Origin: Cristatella mucedo
Lineage: Eukaryota; Bryozoa; Phylactolaemata; Cristatellidae
Direction of reading: 5' to 3'
NCBI GenBank assembly: GCA_009760855.2
Contig: WPIO01000027.1
Coordinates: 1,992,501-2,056,500 of the forward strand
DNA length: 64,000 nt
The notes beneath the pieces are model-generated. The model worked only from the letters and a program-made list of their open reading frames with translations, was not told the origin of the DNA and did not search any database. Of the stretch, positions 48,001 to 50,266 are shown piece after piece; the first letter of the stretch is position 1, and each line of letters starts with the position of its first letter. The translations under genes were made by a program, and so were the position numbers.

Positions 48001-50266
48001 GGCAACAGCAAGCCATGCAGGGATTGAAAGCACTCAACAGGCAGAGGAGTACCTATGGTGAGGTGAGTGCAACTTGTGTCCTGGGCAACACTTAGATAGG
48101 GTTAACCGCCATGGTACACCCAGACAGCACTGCACTGCCAGAGCCGACGACCCCAACTGAAAACGTCGGCCGTTACATGACCTGAGGCTATGGGTCTGCT
48201 TGCTACCGACTTGCCGGCTCTTCTCTGGCAGGGTGGTTCAGTTGCTGCCTACCGATTACCGTGAACTAGCATAGATCTAGTCGTGCTTTGGTTTTTGGAA
48301 AAATAAGAAAGTATAGAGACCAGAGGATCTTTCGAATGTAGTCCTCAATATTTCCATTGCTTTTCAGATCATTGCAAAACATCCTAAGTTTCCATTGCAA
48401 GCTGTGAGTTATAATTCGGTAAGTTAAACAAATAATTTCGCATTTGAGAGCCTCCGTCGGTCAAGGTAGACACTGTGATCCTGTTCTGCTGAGCAAAGAA
48501 AATTAAGAAACTTGTTAAAACCGACTTTGAGCATATCATACAGCAATTTTTCTCTGTGAAAGTAAGGAGGGTGCAGTCGCAAATTTCATTTATTGCCTTC
48601 AAATGTAGATGGGAAGACATACGAGTTTGACACGTGATAAGACAGGCAGGGTCAGACTTGTCAAAAGTCACAGGTCAGAGGTCAGATGCAGGTTAAACTG
48701 GTAAGCAGTAGCTGGCCATTGCAGCCGTCGTCTGACTTTCTCGAACGATCGACACAATCTCGTATACATAAGTACCCTGCTCTAGCCAAAGATCAATGGT
48801 GCAACCCAACGCTGGCAAGCAGGTCGAAGAGAGCCATCCTAGCAAGGAATAACCAGTGGTCATTGTGCATCGTAGTGCATAAGCCGAGGCTAACTGGTTT
48901 ACCTGATGGAGACTAATTAGCGGTTAAGGTGCTGCCCAGACCAAGGTCTGACTGAGGTCGTGGGCTTGAGCCCCGAGGCATATGTGAAGCGCCTGAATAG
49001 AGATTAAGTTCTCTTGGGGCGCTATATAAATGAATTATATTATATTATTATTAATTTTTCTGTTCGAATAGGCACCGCAAATAAAAGATGAAAATCATGC
49101 CCACGGCTTATAGAAAATATAATATAATTCATTTGTATAGTGCCCCAAGAGAACTTAATCTCTATTCAGGCGCTTCACATATGCCTCCGGGCTCGAGCCC
49201 ACGACCTCAGCCAGACCTTGGTCGGGGACTAGCACTAGCACCTTAACGACTGGACCAAACCAGCAAGCAGCATAAGCTTTCAGCTCTGCCAGTGTGGTCC
49301 GTGGCAGTGGTGATTGTGGTTTCGTACACAGCCTGGTCGAGTCCTAGTGGGCAATGAGCCTGTTATCCAGGAAGTGGGAAATCTCGGACGTAAGAGCAGT
49401 GTAGTCGGTATAATGGCTAGACAAACCAACCTGTTTGTGTAGGCCCTAAACAAGCAACCCTTATCGCCAGTGTTGTGGAGACAGGCCAGGTGCTGCAGCT
49501 TAATTACTCCACAACAAAAGCCGAACAGGCTTAGTCAAAAGATATAGAAAGGGCATACATTCCTTTTGCAAGCCACAGAATGCTAGCCGAATAAGGTTAC
49601 GGCCTTTCTGGCTGACTACCTGACTGATTGCAACCTCCACATCTTACAACACAGCACCTGCAGCCAATCACGACCTCTGCAGCTAGCCCCCAGTCCTGAA
49701 CAAGTGTCATCTTGAGGGTGGCTCAAAAACCAGCCATCAGGTAGGCAGAGGCGATCTTGCTGGCACAGTAGCAGCATCAAGTCGCGGGTAGACGACAATT
49801 TAATAAAATGTCACGTATCAGAACAGCCTACCGGTACAACCGGCACACATAAGAACAGGCCACCTTGTGCCCTACAACTATGCATGGGGTACACCACTGA
49901 TGCTACATACAGCATCACATCCGTGACCCCAAGACGACCATGCCGTCTTCGACGGACATGCTATTGGATAACAGCTACAGTGGCAACGGTAGCTGCTCTG
50001 TTTGCTAAGCAGGGGCAGTAACAGCAGCCTTGATCAGAAGGGCATGGCTAGCCTGAGGCTAGGCTGCCGCAAGCCAGCGCATGTGTGCGTGCTTGCATTA
50101 AAGTGTGTGCATGCGAGTGTGTGAGCGCCTGCTGCGTGCTGCGAACGGCAGGCATGTAGCACTCACTAATATCCTGGCATGCAGATGTGGCAGGCCGTCG
50201 TATTCGCATCGAAGTACTGGCCAGCAGTACAATTCGCAGCCGAGCACCCATCGCTACCGAGGACTC
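1..50266 (-). CDS. Giant multi-exon gene: tandem GCC2/GCC3 (ephrin-receptor-like) Cys-rich repeat protein, both ends missing
   Basis: One minus-strand gene read as 34 exons (listed separately as exons 1-34, 5' to 3', so descending coordinates). Every exon carries the repeat pattern C-P-x-G-T-Y-S, about ten residues, C-x-x-C, P-x-G-Y-x-C. I count about 60 CxxC cores. All introns are GT-AG and phases match at all 33 junctions; a few acceptors (exons 31, 32) were chosen with phase as a guide. Known of the family: such repeats form small disulfide-bonded extracellular modules in secreted, matrix or receptor proteins and have no catalytic role. Many N-x-S/T sequons fit a glycosylated secreted product. 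I see no transmembrane, kinase, EGF or other domain, no start codon or signal peptide and no stop, so the C-terminal part lies left of base 1 and the N-terminus lies upstream of 50266. It could be a matrix protein or the ectodomain of a receptor; the visible part cannot tell. Confidence 0.88.
164..527 (-). other. Intron 33-34
   Basis: 364 bp between exons 33 and 34. I see no repeat family or coding signal. Confidence 0.8.
528..848 (-). CDS. Exon 33 of GCC2/GCC3 gene
   Basis: 321 bp, phase 1-1. SPLACPPGSFSNVTG, cores CWTCPAGYFC and CLPCIGGYYC, ending FYCKS. Acceptor CTCTGCAG, donor GTAAGG. Confidence 0.88.
849..1443 (-). other. Intron 32-33
   Basis: 595 bp. Nothing recognisable inside. Confidence 0.8.
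1444..1689 (-). CDS. Exon 32 of GCC2/GCC3 gene
   Basis: 246 bp, phase 1-1. Acceptor GTTCACTCAG, then TGNYADSPCLNGTYSSARG, core CAPCDAGAVC, CGAGYYC, CTVGHYCPVG. An in-frame extension beyond the acceptor is possible but breaks the repeat register. Confidence 0.84.
1952..2289 (-). CDS. Exon 31 of GCC2/GCC3 gene
   Basis: 338 bp, phase 2 in, phase 1 out (GCAG|GTATGG). Acceptor TACGCGCAG was chosen over a stronger-looking one 28 bases upstream because only this one keeps frame with exon 30 and gives QFQAKSRSSSCDVCPQSFFC. Later cores: CPPGAYC, CDPCTPGYAC, CLAGYYC. Confidence 0.83.
2290..2734. other. 5' part of intron 30-31, unassigned
   Basis: About 445 bp between exon 31 and a Tigger-like element. 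Nothing recognised apart from a short imperfect CAG tract. Confidence 0.7.
2735..3188. mobile_element. Tigger/pogo-like MITE, copy 1
   Basis: 454 bp flanked on the left by TA. Left end CTGTTGCCCCTCACTC and right end GAGACGACTG form imperfect inverted termini resembling pogo/Tigger ends (CAGTCGTCCCTCG-type, from memory). It aligns with a second copy at 33299-34192 through TTCGACTTT..GGCTTCACTC, AATTATACACC, TTATTTCATGTC and ATTTATAAATAAAG. An internal poly-G run of 21 bases lies at 2844-2864. No transposase frame, so non-autonomous. Confidence 0.6.
2844..2864 (+). repeat. Poly-G tract (21 G)
   Basis: Uninterrupted run of 21 G inside the Tigger-like MITE; absent at the matching point of the other copy. 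Confidence 0.95.
3191..3290 (-). mobile_element. LINE-1 family 3'-tail fragment
   Basis: (AAT)n followed by TTTGTATAGCACCCTCAGAG and AACTCAACCTC: the reverse of the LINE-1 3' end. It abuts the Tigger-like MITE, so its target was at or beside the MITE end. Confidence 0.65.
3503..3869 (-). CDS. Exon 30 of GCC2/GCC3 gene
   Basis: 367 bp, phase 1 in, phase 2 out (CAAA|GTAAGT). CDPGFYC, CPRGGYCPAGS, core CIPCEPGYFC, CAAGYYC and PCPAGQFQA. Confidence 0.88.
4030..4189 (-). CDS. Exon 29 of GCC2/GCC3 gene
   Basis: 160 bp, phase 0 in (CTTTTTAG|AAC), phase 1 out (GTACCA). CPRGYFCVSG, PCPLGTYGNST, core CTPCPGGKYC. Confidence 0.87.
4233..4986 (-). mobile_element. LINE-1 family 3' fragment (RT C-terminal region and tail)
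   Basis: Starts with (AAT)n tail, then the CCCTCAGAGAACTTAATCTC end. The reverse strand encodes the region after the polymerase core (for example AFSSYAPKAWNCLPTCVRTS), nearly the same as the 3' part of the long copy at 35002-37645 but with frame breaks. 5'-truncated at 4986, where it meets a CAG-rich stretch. Confidence 0.85.
5051..5216 (+). mobile_element. tRNA-derived SINE-B, copy 1
   Basis: Head GGCACACACGAGGTAAGGCG and B-box-like GTGGGTTCGAATCCTG resemble a tRNA gene with Pol III A and B boxes. The tail ends ACAAAAGAAGCTGTTGAATC. A second copy with the same order lies at 46348-46505. Confidence 0.65.
5552..5675 (-). mobile_element. SINE-A copy, reverse orientation
   Basis: Reverse of the SINE-A pattern: tail AGAGAACTTAATCTCTATTC, then GCTCGATCCCACGACCTC and CCAGACCTTGGTC. 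Diverged in the A-box region. Confidence 0.7.
5700..6064 (-). mobile_element. Old, diverged LINE-1 family internal fragment
   Basis: Aligns by eye with the same segment seen at 4810-4960 (GACAGACAAGACTGGCTGCA, GACCAGTGAGTCAGGAGTTA), but with many substitutions and no tail. Confidence 0.5.
6488..7272 (-). CDS. Exon 28 of GCC2/GCC3 gene (largest exon, 785 bp)
   Basis: Phase 1 in (CGTGCAG), phase 0 out (AAG|GTGCGC, a weak donor). 261 whole codons with no stop, holding five CxxC cores: CQDCPKGSYC, CSACTAGYYC, CTACAAGHYC, CTPCTAGYYC, CSDCMSGFYC. It is more than twice the length of any other exon and carries no intron, so neighbouring exons were probably fused by intron loss. Confidence 0.92.
7273..8193. 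other. Intron 27-28
   Basis: 921 bp. Mostly occupied by a compound microsatellite at about 7624-7862; nothing else recognised. Confidence 0.75.
7624..7862. repeat. Compound microsatellite (GT)n / (AT)n
   Basis: Long GT run at about 7722-7795 flanked by several AT blocks and CA-rich sequence. It opens long frames of His-Thr or Val-Cys that are not genes. Confidence 0.95.
8194..8383 (-). CDS. Exon 27 of GCC2/GCC3 gene
   Basis: 190 bp, phase 0 in (CTTCCAG|GAT), phase 1 out (GTAGGT). CTTGHYCPAG, PCAAGTWTNRTN, core CYPCPRGSYC. Confidence 0.87.
8384..8926. other. Intron 26-27
   Basis: 543 bp. Contains a poly-C run near 8757-8769 and a short direct repeat of GTTGCATCCATCAAG near 8573-8602. No element recognised. 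Confidence 0.7.
8927..9159 (-). CDS. Exon 26 of GCC2/GCC3 gene
   Basis: 233 bp, phase 1 in, phase 0 out (ACC|GTACGT). Cores CSPCTAGFAC and CQPCVERFYC; contains CSPGYYCPAG and one NLT sequon. Confidence 0.88.
9160..9713. other. Intron 25-26
   Basis: 554 bp with a poly-G run near 9219. Nothing else recognised. Confidence 0.7.
9714..9869 (-). CDS. Exon 25 of GCC2/GCC3 gene
   Basis: 156 bp, phase 1-1. SYCPFATT, PCPAGMYTEVTGA, core CKQCPTGAYC, ending CTPG. Donor GTAAGT. Confidence 0.88.
9870..10951. other. Intron 24-25
   Basis: 1,082 bp. I see no coding or repeat signal I can name. Confidence 0.7.
10952..11101 (-). CDS. Exon 24 of GCC2/GCC3 gene
   Basis: 150 bp, phase 1-1. CSDGFYRKDYGAASASD, CLPCPMGWFC, then an unusual cluster CASCVCPAG with an extra Cys. 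Acceptor TTTATAG, donor GTATGT. Confidence 0.86.
12330..12660 (+). mobile_element. Old LINE-1 family 3' end
   Basis: CTCAGATCAAGACACATCTG encodes the conserved KTHLFR-type end of the LINE-1 protein, followed about 270 bp later by AAAGCACCTAGACTGAG and a degraded ATTATTA tail. Confidence 0.55.
13160..13300 (-). mobile_element. LINE-1 family 3'-tail fragment
   Basis: (AAT)n, then GCACTTGATAAAGTGCCCTC and TTTACATTTGCTGCAAAGGG: the reversed LINE-1 3' UTR, nearly intact but very short. Confidence 0.75.
13833..13979 (-). CDS. Exon 23 of GCC2/GCC3 gene
   Basis: 147 bp, phase 1-1. TYGGQAGATSSA, then CLQCPQRFYC and CPPGFYCPAG. Acceptor CATTGTAG, donor GTGAGC. Confidence 0.88.
14140..14406 (-). CDS. 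Exon 22 of GCC2/GCC3 gene
   Basis: 267 bp, phase 1-1. Cores CQACPAGYQC and CSPCSAGYSC, then CPLGYYC and PCAAG. Donor GTGAGA. Confidence 0.88.
14840..16030 (-). mobile_element. LINE-1 family copy, 1.2 kb, decayed
   Basis: AAT-rich tail at the left. The reverse strand carries broken frames matching the long copy: the QFVRNSAAGLVCYE region, MLVLGKQIVIRILENLMLKI, and the motif FLVDDTQLYLCFDP. That last segment corresponds to the polymerase FYADD box with Tyr-Ala changed, so the active site is lost. 5'-truncated near 16030. Confidence 0.82.
16031..16900. other. Unassigned part of intron 21-22
   Basis: About 870 bp between two LINE-1 fragments. No splice-linked repeat exon and no known element recognised. 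Confidence 0.6.
16925..17657 (+). mobile_element. LINE-1 family insertion with inverted 5' part (twin priming)
   Basis: From about 16925 to 17545 the sequence is LINE-1 in reverse orientation (from the 3' UTR back into the protein end). At 17545 it switches to forward orientation for the final 3' UTR and (ATT)n tail (17550-17657). Both halves meet at nearly the same place in the element's 3' UTR, the layout left by twin priming. Confidence 0.7.
17743..17784. repeat. (GA)n microsatellite
   Basis: About 21 GA units in an intron; a pure dinucleotide run. Confidence 0.97.
17785..18352. other. Rest of intron 21-22
   Basis: About 570 bp with no feature recognised. Confidence 0.6.
18353..18519 (-). 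CDS. Exon 21 of GCC2/GCC3 gene
   Basis: 167 bp, phase 2 in (TTTGCTGCAG), phase 1 out (GCAA|GTACGT). AGGQAACIQCPAGYAC, then CQLCEAGKQC. The split codon with exon 22 makes Ser rather than the usual Gly. Confidence 0.86.
18794..18956 (-). CDS. Exon 20 of GCC2/GCC3 gene
   Basis: 163 bp, phase 1 in, phase 2 out (TACTACAG|GTGAGG). SACPYTTSS, then core CTKCPRGYAC, ending CSTGYY. Ser split with exon 21. Confidence 0.86.
19221..19512 (-). mobile_element. LINE-2 family 3' fragment
   Basis: Starts with (ATGTA)n, the reverse of the LINE-2 tail. Then CCACAAAGTCATTAAGACC, TTTTGTATAGCGCACTCACA and the reversed protein end (region before SVGYRMR). Matches 58520-59200 in order and content. Confidence 0.8.
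19918..20044 (+). mobile_element. SINE-A copy, diverged
   Basis: CTAAGGTGCTCGCC, GACCAAAGTCGTGGGCTCGA and tail GATGCTATACAAATGAATTA keep the SINE-A order, but the middle of the tail is degraded. Confidence 0.6.
20045..21055. other. Remainder of intron 19-20
   Basis: About 1 kb. A reverse B-box-like piece (ACTCGAGCCCACGACCTGAG, about 20713) and a degraded LINE/SINE tail (20841-20890) suggest a broken SINE. No coding signal. Confidence 0.5.
21056..21301 (-). CDS. Exon 19 of GCC2/GCC3 gene
   Basis: 246 bp, phase 1-1. Three cores: CTVCTAGNAC, CTTCPVGWQC, CTSCPAG. Acceptor CTCTTGCAG; donor GTGATT is weaker than most. Confidence 0.86.
21302..21780. other. Part of intron 18-19
   Basis: About 480 bp; a short (CA)n run near 21470-21485, otherwise nothing recognised. 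Confidence 0.65.
21782..21957 (+). mobile_element. SINE-A, best-preserved copy
   Basis: Head TGGTCTAGCGGTTAAGGTGC (A-box-like) and GTGGGCTCGAGCCCCGAGG (B-box-like) resemble a tRNA gene. The tail GAGATTAAGTTCTCTTGGGG then CGCTATATAAATGAA matches the LINE-1 3' end. It ends in an (AT)n run. Family knowledge: such elements are transcribed by Pol III and mobilised in trans by a LINE. Confidence 0.82.
22329..22549 (-). CDS. Exon 18 of GCC2/GCC3 gene
   Basis: 221 bp, phase 2 in (CTTCTAG), phase 1 out (GTGAGA). Two cores, CTVCPAGYAC and CTPCPAGYAC, ending YPCPAG. Confidence 0.87.
22817..23061 (-). CDS. Exon 17 of GCC2/GCC3 gene
   Basis: 245 bp, phase 0 in (CTTGCAG|GGA), phase 2 out (AG|GTAGGA). Three cores: CSPCPAGYTC, CQPCPSGYAC, CTPCPAGYSC. 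Ser codon split with exon 18. Confidence 0.87.
23348..23655 (-). CDS. Exon 16 of GCC2/GCC3 gene
   Basis: 308 bp, phase 1 in, phase 0 out (GCG|GTGAGC). Three units: CSPCPVGKYC, CTPCPAGFSC, CTSCPAGSSC, ending CAAGYYSLA. Confidence 0.88.
23656..25190. other. Intron 15-16
   Basis: 1,535 bp with a poly-C run at about 24032-24045. Long frames here are antisense or chance and show no repeat pattern. Confidence 0.65.
25191..25353 (-). CDS. Exon 15 of GCC2/GCC3 gene
   Basis: 163 bp, phase 0 in, phase 1 out. Starts PCPSGYYSLAG; cores CTACPAGSYC and CTTCAPG. The intron before it is 100 bp. Donor GTACGC. Confidence 0.86.
25454..25681 (-). CDS. Exon 14 of GCC2/GCC3 gene
   Basis: 228 bp, phase 0-0. AGEYSNGTQ, then cores CVSCPLGMYC and CTGCPAGSSC. 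Ends at ACQ, with its core completed (CQPC) in exon 15. Donor GTCAGT. Confidence 0.86.
25942..26025 (-). CDS. Exon 13 of GCC2/GCC3 gene
   Basis: 84 bp, phase 0-0, one unit: SVAGSTSCSSCPTGFTC to SCQ. Acceptor TTGTGTAG, donor GTATGG. Confidence 0.84.
26026..26416. other. Intron 12-13 with CAG/GCA tract
   Basis: 391 bp, about a third of it an imperfect (GCA)n tract at 26217-26362. Confidence 0.8.
26217..26362. repeat. Imperfect (GCA)n trinucleotide repeat
   Basis: About 145 bp of GCA/ACA units. It is open in several frames (poly-Ala, poly-Leu) but lies between two well-supported exons and is treated as intronic. Confidence 0.9.
26417..26530 (-). CDS. Exon 12 of GCC2/GCC3 gene
   Basis: 114 bp, phase 0-0. 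Acceptor TGTGTTTTAG before a Cys codon; starts CASGWYAASAG, then CQECPSGYKC and CPLGQ. The intron before it is only 103 bp. Confidence 0.84.
26634..26722 (-). CDS. Exon 11 of GCC2/GCC3 gene
   Basis: 89 bp, phase 1 in, phase 0 out (AAGCAG|GTGAGG). Reads NKCADST ... CSAGEYQDNAGS ... CKQ. The core CKQC is completed by the first codon of exon 12. Confidence 0.82.
26876..27139 (-). CDS. Exon 10 of GCC2/GCC3 gene
   Basis: 264 bp, phase 1-1, three units. The first is atypical: CSVNPPGYQIAN lacks the second Cys of CxxC and the Cys after GY, so it has lost at least one usual disulfide partner. The others are regular (CVQCPAGYAC, CTQCPAG). Donor GTGAGT. Confidence 0.87.
27285..27400 (-). CDS. Exon 9 of GCC2/GCC3 gene
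   Basis: 116 bp, phase 2 in, phase 1 out (GTAAGA donor). Cores CTACPDGRYQPSAG and CLICPPGYAC. Confidence 0.86.
27765..27860 (-). mobile_element. Diverged LINE-1 3'-tail fragment
   Basis: AATAATAA tail, TGTCTAAAGCACCCTCCGAG and CTGTCTAGCTGTTTTACC match the reversed LINE-1 end with substitutions. Confidence 0.5.
28120..28164. repeat. Short perfect inverted repeat (hairpin-forming)
   Basis: AGCACACTCCACTCTGACGA, with its complement about 20 bases later (CGTCAGATTGGAGTGTGCT), gives a stem of about 19 bp with a GAGTCACAGACTC-type centre and one mismatch region. It may be a transposon terminus or a hairpin; no TSD identified. Confidence 0.6.
28484..28685 (-). CDS. Exon 8 of GCC2/GCC3 gene
   Basis: 202 bp, phase 1 in, phase 2 out (TACTACAG|GTGTGT). 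Two cores, CLPCPQGSYAPSG and CTVCSPGYEC. The split serine codon (AG+T) is completed in exon 9. Confidence 0.87.
28900..28952. repeat. (AT)n microsatellite
   Basis: About 26 AT units in the intron between exons 7 and 8. Confidence 0.97.
29116..29262 (+). mobile_element. SINE-A copy, diverged
   Basis: TTTGGCCCAGTGATTATGGA, CATGGGCTCGAGCACG and tail TTCAGTTCTCTTAAAG then ACAAATAAATTATA follow SINE-A order. Confidence 0.6.
29263..29929. other. Part of intron 7-8
   Basis: About 670 bp; nothing recognised. Confidence 0.6.
29930..30130 (-). CDS. Exon 7 of GCC2/GCC3 gene
   Basis: 201 bp, phase 1-1, two units with cores CLPCPAGNAC and CIQCPAG. Acceptor TTTGTCGCCTAG, donor GTAGGC. Confidence 0.88.
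30196..30320 (-). mobile_element. LINE-2 family tail fragment, diverged
   Basis: (AATGT)n, then TATCTCCATCAGTAACTCCA and GAGGGTTTTCTATTGCGCAA: the LINE-2 3' end reversed. Confidence 0.7.
30321..31251. other. Part of intron 6-7
   Basis: About 930 bp with no recognisable element or exon. Confidence 0.6.
31252..31386 (+). mobile_element. SINE-A copy
   Basis: TGGTTAAGGTGCATGCCCCG, GTCGTGGGCTCGAGCCCCAT and tail TAGAGATTAAGTTCTCTGAG match the copies at 21782 and 48913. Confidence 0.78.
31387..32052. other. Part of intron 6-7, 3' half
   Basis: About 670 bp, AT-rich; nothing recognised. Confidence 0.6.
32053..32190 (-). CDS. Exon 6 of GCC2/GCC3 gene
   Basis: 138 bp, phase 1-1. Begins at TWSSSGAPS, then CELCRAGYYC, a second unit and CSSCPAG. 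Joined to exon 5 it lacks the usual Y-x-C ... P-C-P-x-G half-unit, so a short symmetric exon may be missing from the 7.5-kb intron upstream. Confidence 0.86.
32191..33298. other. Part of intron 5-6
   Basis: About 1.1 kb with nothing recognised. A short symmetric exon could hide here (see finding on exon 5/6). Confidence 0.55.
33299..34192. mobile_element. Tigger/pogo-like MITE, copy 2, interrupted
   Basis: Left end TGGTCCCTCTCCACTTTACG, right end GATAAACGAGGGACGACTG followed by TA. Shares internal blocks with 2735-3188. It carries extra sequence, including a LINE-2 fragment at about 33720-33995. Confidence 0.6.
33720..33995 (+). mobile_element. LINE-2 family 3' fragment inside the MITE
   Basis: CGACAACTACTCTCCTGTTG, GTGCTATACAAAACTCTCC and CTTTATGACTTTGTGGA match the LINE-2 protein end and 3' UTR; the tail is reduced to ATATATAATG. 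Confidence 0.75.
34343..34460 (+). mobile_element. SINE-A copy, diverged
   Basis: CCCAGGTTAAGGTGCTAGCC, GATCATGGGCTCAGTGG and tail GGAGATTAAGTTTTCTTGGG; ends in an AT-rich run to about 34523. Confidence 0.6.
34700..34994 (-). mobile_element. Tc1/mariner-like transposase remnant, C-terminal part
   Basis: The reverse strand reads WPSQSLDLNPIEHLWHEV, the hallmark end of the DD34E catalytic region of Tc1 transposases, followed by a degraded C-terminus. The rest of the gene lies at 37653-38420, separated by the LINE-1 insertion at 35002-37645. Confidence 0.85.
35006..35845 (+). pseudogene. LINE-1 ORF, endonuclease end and linker
   Basis: Open frame entering from the truncation. HVHGPTHIKGHTFD is the conserved last block of the apurinic-type endonuclease of such LINEs, followed by about 200 residues of linker. 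The frame breaks between about 35780 and 35845 and continues in another frame as the reverse transcriptase, so a 1-base-type shift separates the halves and this copy cannot make the full protein. Confidence 0.85.
35782..37407 (+). pseudogene. LINE-1 reverse transcriptase
   Basis: 541 codons open. Motifs in order: NYRPVSLLPFLSK, then SGFRANHSTESALL, LDLSAAFDTIDH (residues about 164-175), YGVPQGSVLGPILF (about 221-234) and FYADDTQLYL (about 254-263) with the catalytic Asp pair intact. C-terminal thumb and HITPLLADLHWLP, ending LKTHLFRTAFSGSL. The known role is target-primed reverse transcription of the element. The polymerase looks intact, but the element lacks its 5' part. Confidence 0.93.
37653..38420 (-). 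mobile_element. Tc1/mariner-like transposase remnant, N-terminal and central part
   Basis: The reverse strand next to the LINE reads FIYQEESDPKYTAK, the Tc1 catalytic block before the DD34E linker. Further right, broken frames resemble the N-terminal helix-turn-helix region (about 38290-38350). The frame is in register with 34700-34994 once the LINE and one copy of AAACTGT are removed. Confidence 0.75.
38421..38945. other. Part of intron 5-6
   Basis: About 525 bp right of the Tc1 remnant. Nothing recognised; clear Tc1 terminal inverted repeats were not found. Confidence 0.5.
38950..39075. repeat. Compound (GT)n/(AT)n microsatellite
   Basis: GT run at about 38980-39004, then AT runs to 39075. 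Confidence 0.95.
39100..39345 (+). mobile_element. LINE-1 3' end followed by a short inverted tail piece
   Basis: Forward: CAGCATTTGGTGGGTCTTTG, AAAGTGCCTAGAAAGAGATT, tail TATTATTATCATTACTATTA. Then a reversed tail TAGCGACCTAAGACAACTTA at 39300-39345. Confidence 0.65.
39346..39710. other. End of intron 5-6
   Basis: About 365 bp, nothing recognised. Confidence 0.6.
39711..39806 (-). CDS. Exon 5 of GCC2/GCC3 gene (single-module 1-1 exon)
   Basis: 96 bp, phase 1-1, one unit: SSC ... PCTAGTYSSAG ... CSPCPSG. Acceptor CGTTTTAG, donor GTGTGC. Very similar in layout to exon 4. Confidence 0.86.
39807..40580. other. Intron 4-5
   Basis: 774 bp, nothing recognised. Confidence 0.65.
40581..40679 (-). 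CDS. Exon 4 of GCC2/GCC3 gene (single-module 1-1 exon)
   Basis: 99 bp, phase 1 at both ends: one complete shuffling-competent unit from YEC through PCPTGSYSSAG to CTLCPAG. Acceptor TTTTTTCAG, donor GTATGC. Confidence 0.88.
40680..41084. other. Left part of intron 3-4
   Basis: About 400 bp; a worn LINE-1/SINE tail-like piece (TTTGTATAGCATACAGCATC) sits near 40975-41050. Confidence 0.5.
41085..42640 (-). mobile_element. LINE-2 family (CR1/L2-like) element, longest copy, decayed
   Basis: On the reverse strand: NYYPVSLLPFLSKILEK, QSGFKRQHSTETALL, LLDLSDAFDTIDHD, then after a frame break CSVPQGSVLGSLVF and HLYADDAHLYLSF, then MAGLPRKATWPLQL and LAVPFLCLKTVGDRS. The YADD box is kept but several shifts and stops break the gene. 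The 5' part before the polymerase is missing; the tail side is short. Confidence 0.88.
42641..44668. other. Right part of intron 3-4
   Basis: About 2 kb, AT-rich to the right. A short stretch of repeated TTATTGCA/TGCAATAA motifs at about 43565-43612. No exon or named element. Confidence 0.55.
44669..44780 (-). CDS. Exon 3 of GCC2/GCC3 gene
   Basis: Phase 0 in (TTTCAG|TAT), phase 1 out (GCAG|GTATCT). Reads YICQAGYVLGVDNST, then CTAC and CSQCPAG. Two sequons (NST, NGS). Confidence 0.85.
45015..45390 (+). mobile_element. LINE-2 family 3' fragment
   Basis: Encodes AVPFLRLKTVGDRSFSSAG and NYSSTADYGTSFSAVLS with an open frame to the end, then GCTATACAAAACTATCC and a short tail AAATTACATTAAAT. Confidence 0.85.
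45391..45900. other. Rest of intron 2-3
   Basis: About 510 bp with poly-C (45866-45873) and poly-A runs; nothing else recognised. Confidence 0.6.
45901..46177 (-). CDS. Exon 2 of GCC2/GCC3 gene
   Basis: Phase 2 in, phase 0 out (GTC|GTAAGT). Three cores: CTPCPLG, CTICPAGYAC and CQSCPNGYSC. The first linker is unusually rich in Ala/Ser (AASASAGSASADA) in place of the usual GTYS-x-G segment. Confidence 0.86.
46348..46505 (+). mobile_element. tRNA-derived SINE-B, copy 2
   Basis: GTGGCACACTAGATAAGGCG, CCGTGGGTTCGAATCTTG, and tail ACAAAAGAAGCTGTTGAATC followed by a T-rich run. Same order as 5051-5216. Confidence 0.65.
46506..47179. other. Part of intron 1-2
   Basis: About 670 bp; nothing recognised. 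Confidence 0.6.
47180..47268 (+). mobile_element. LINE-1 family 3'-tail fragment
   Basis: AATGTAAAGCGCCTAGAAAG, TTAAGTTCTCTGAGGGCG, CTTTATCAAGTGC then ATTATTATTA: one of the cleanest copies of the 3' terminus, under 100 bp long. Confidence 0.85.
47269..48912. other. Part of intron 1-2
   Basis: About 1.6 kb with no element or exon recognised. Confidence 0.55.
48913..49050 (+). mobile_element. SINE-A copy (left member of inverted pair)
   Basis: TAGCGGTTAAGGTGCTGCCC, GTCGTGGGCTTGAGCCCCGA and tail GAGATTAAGTTCTCTTGGGG, CGCTATATAAATGAATTA. Confidence 0.82.
49117..49264 (-). mobile_element. SINE-A copy (right member of inverted pair)
   Basis: Reverse orientation: AATTCATTTGTATAGTGCCC, AGAGAACTTAATCTCTATTC, GGGCTCGAGCCCACGACCTC, CCTTAACGACTGGACCAAAC. 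Only about 65 bases separate the tails of the two copies. Confidence 0.82.
49265..50166. other. End of intron 1-2
   Basis: About 900 bp, nothing recognised. Confidence 0.6.
50167..50266 (-). CDS. Exon 1 (most 5' exon recognised) of GCC2/GCC3 gene
   Basis: Phase 1 in, phase 2 out. Acceptor TTGTTTGTTGCAG; donor TA|GTGAGT. Contains one core, CHICMPGYY, preceded by NCTAGQYFDANTT. The tyrosine codon is completed by exon 2 (TA+C). It looks like the start of the repeat array, since no upstream repeat exon could be found to the right. Confidence 0.75.
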
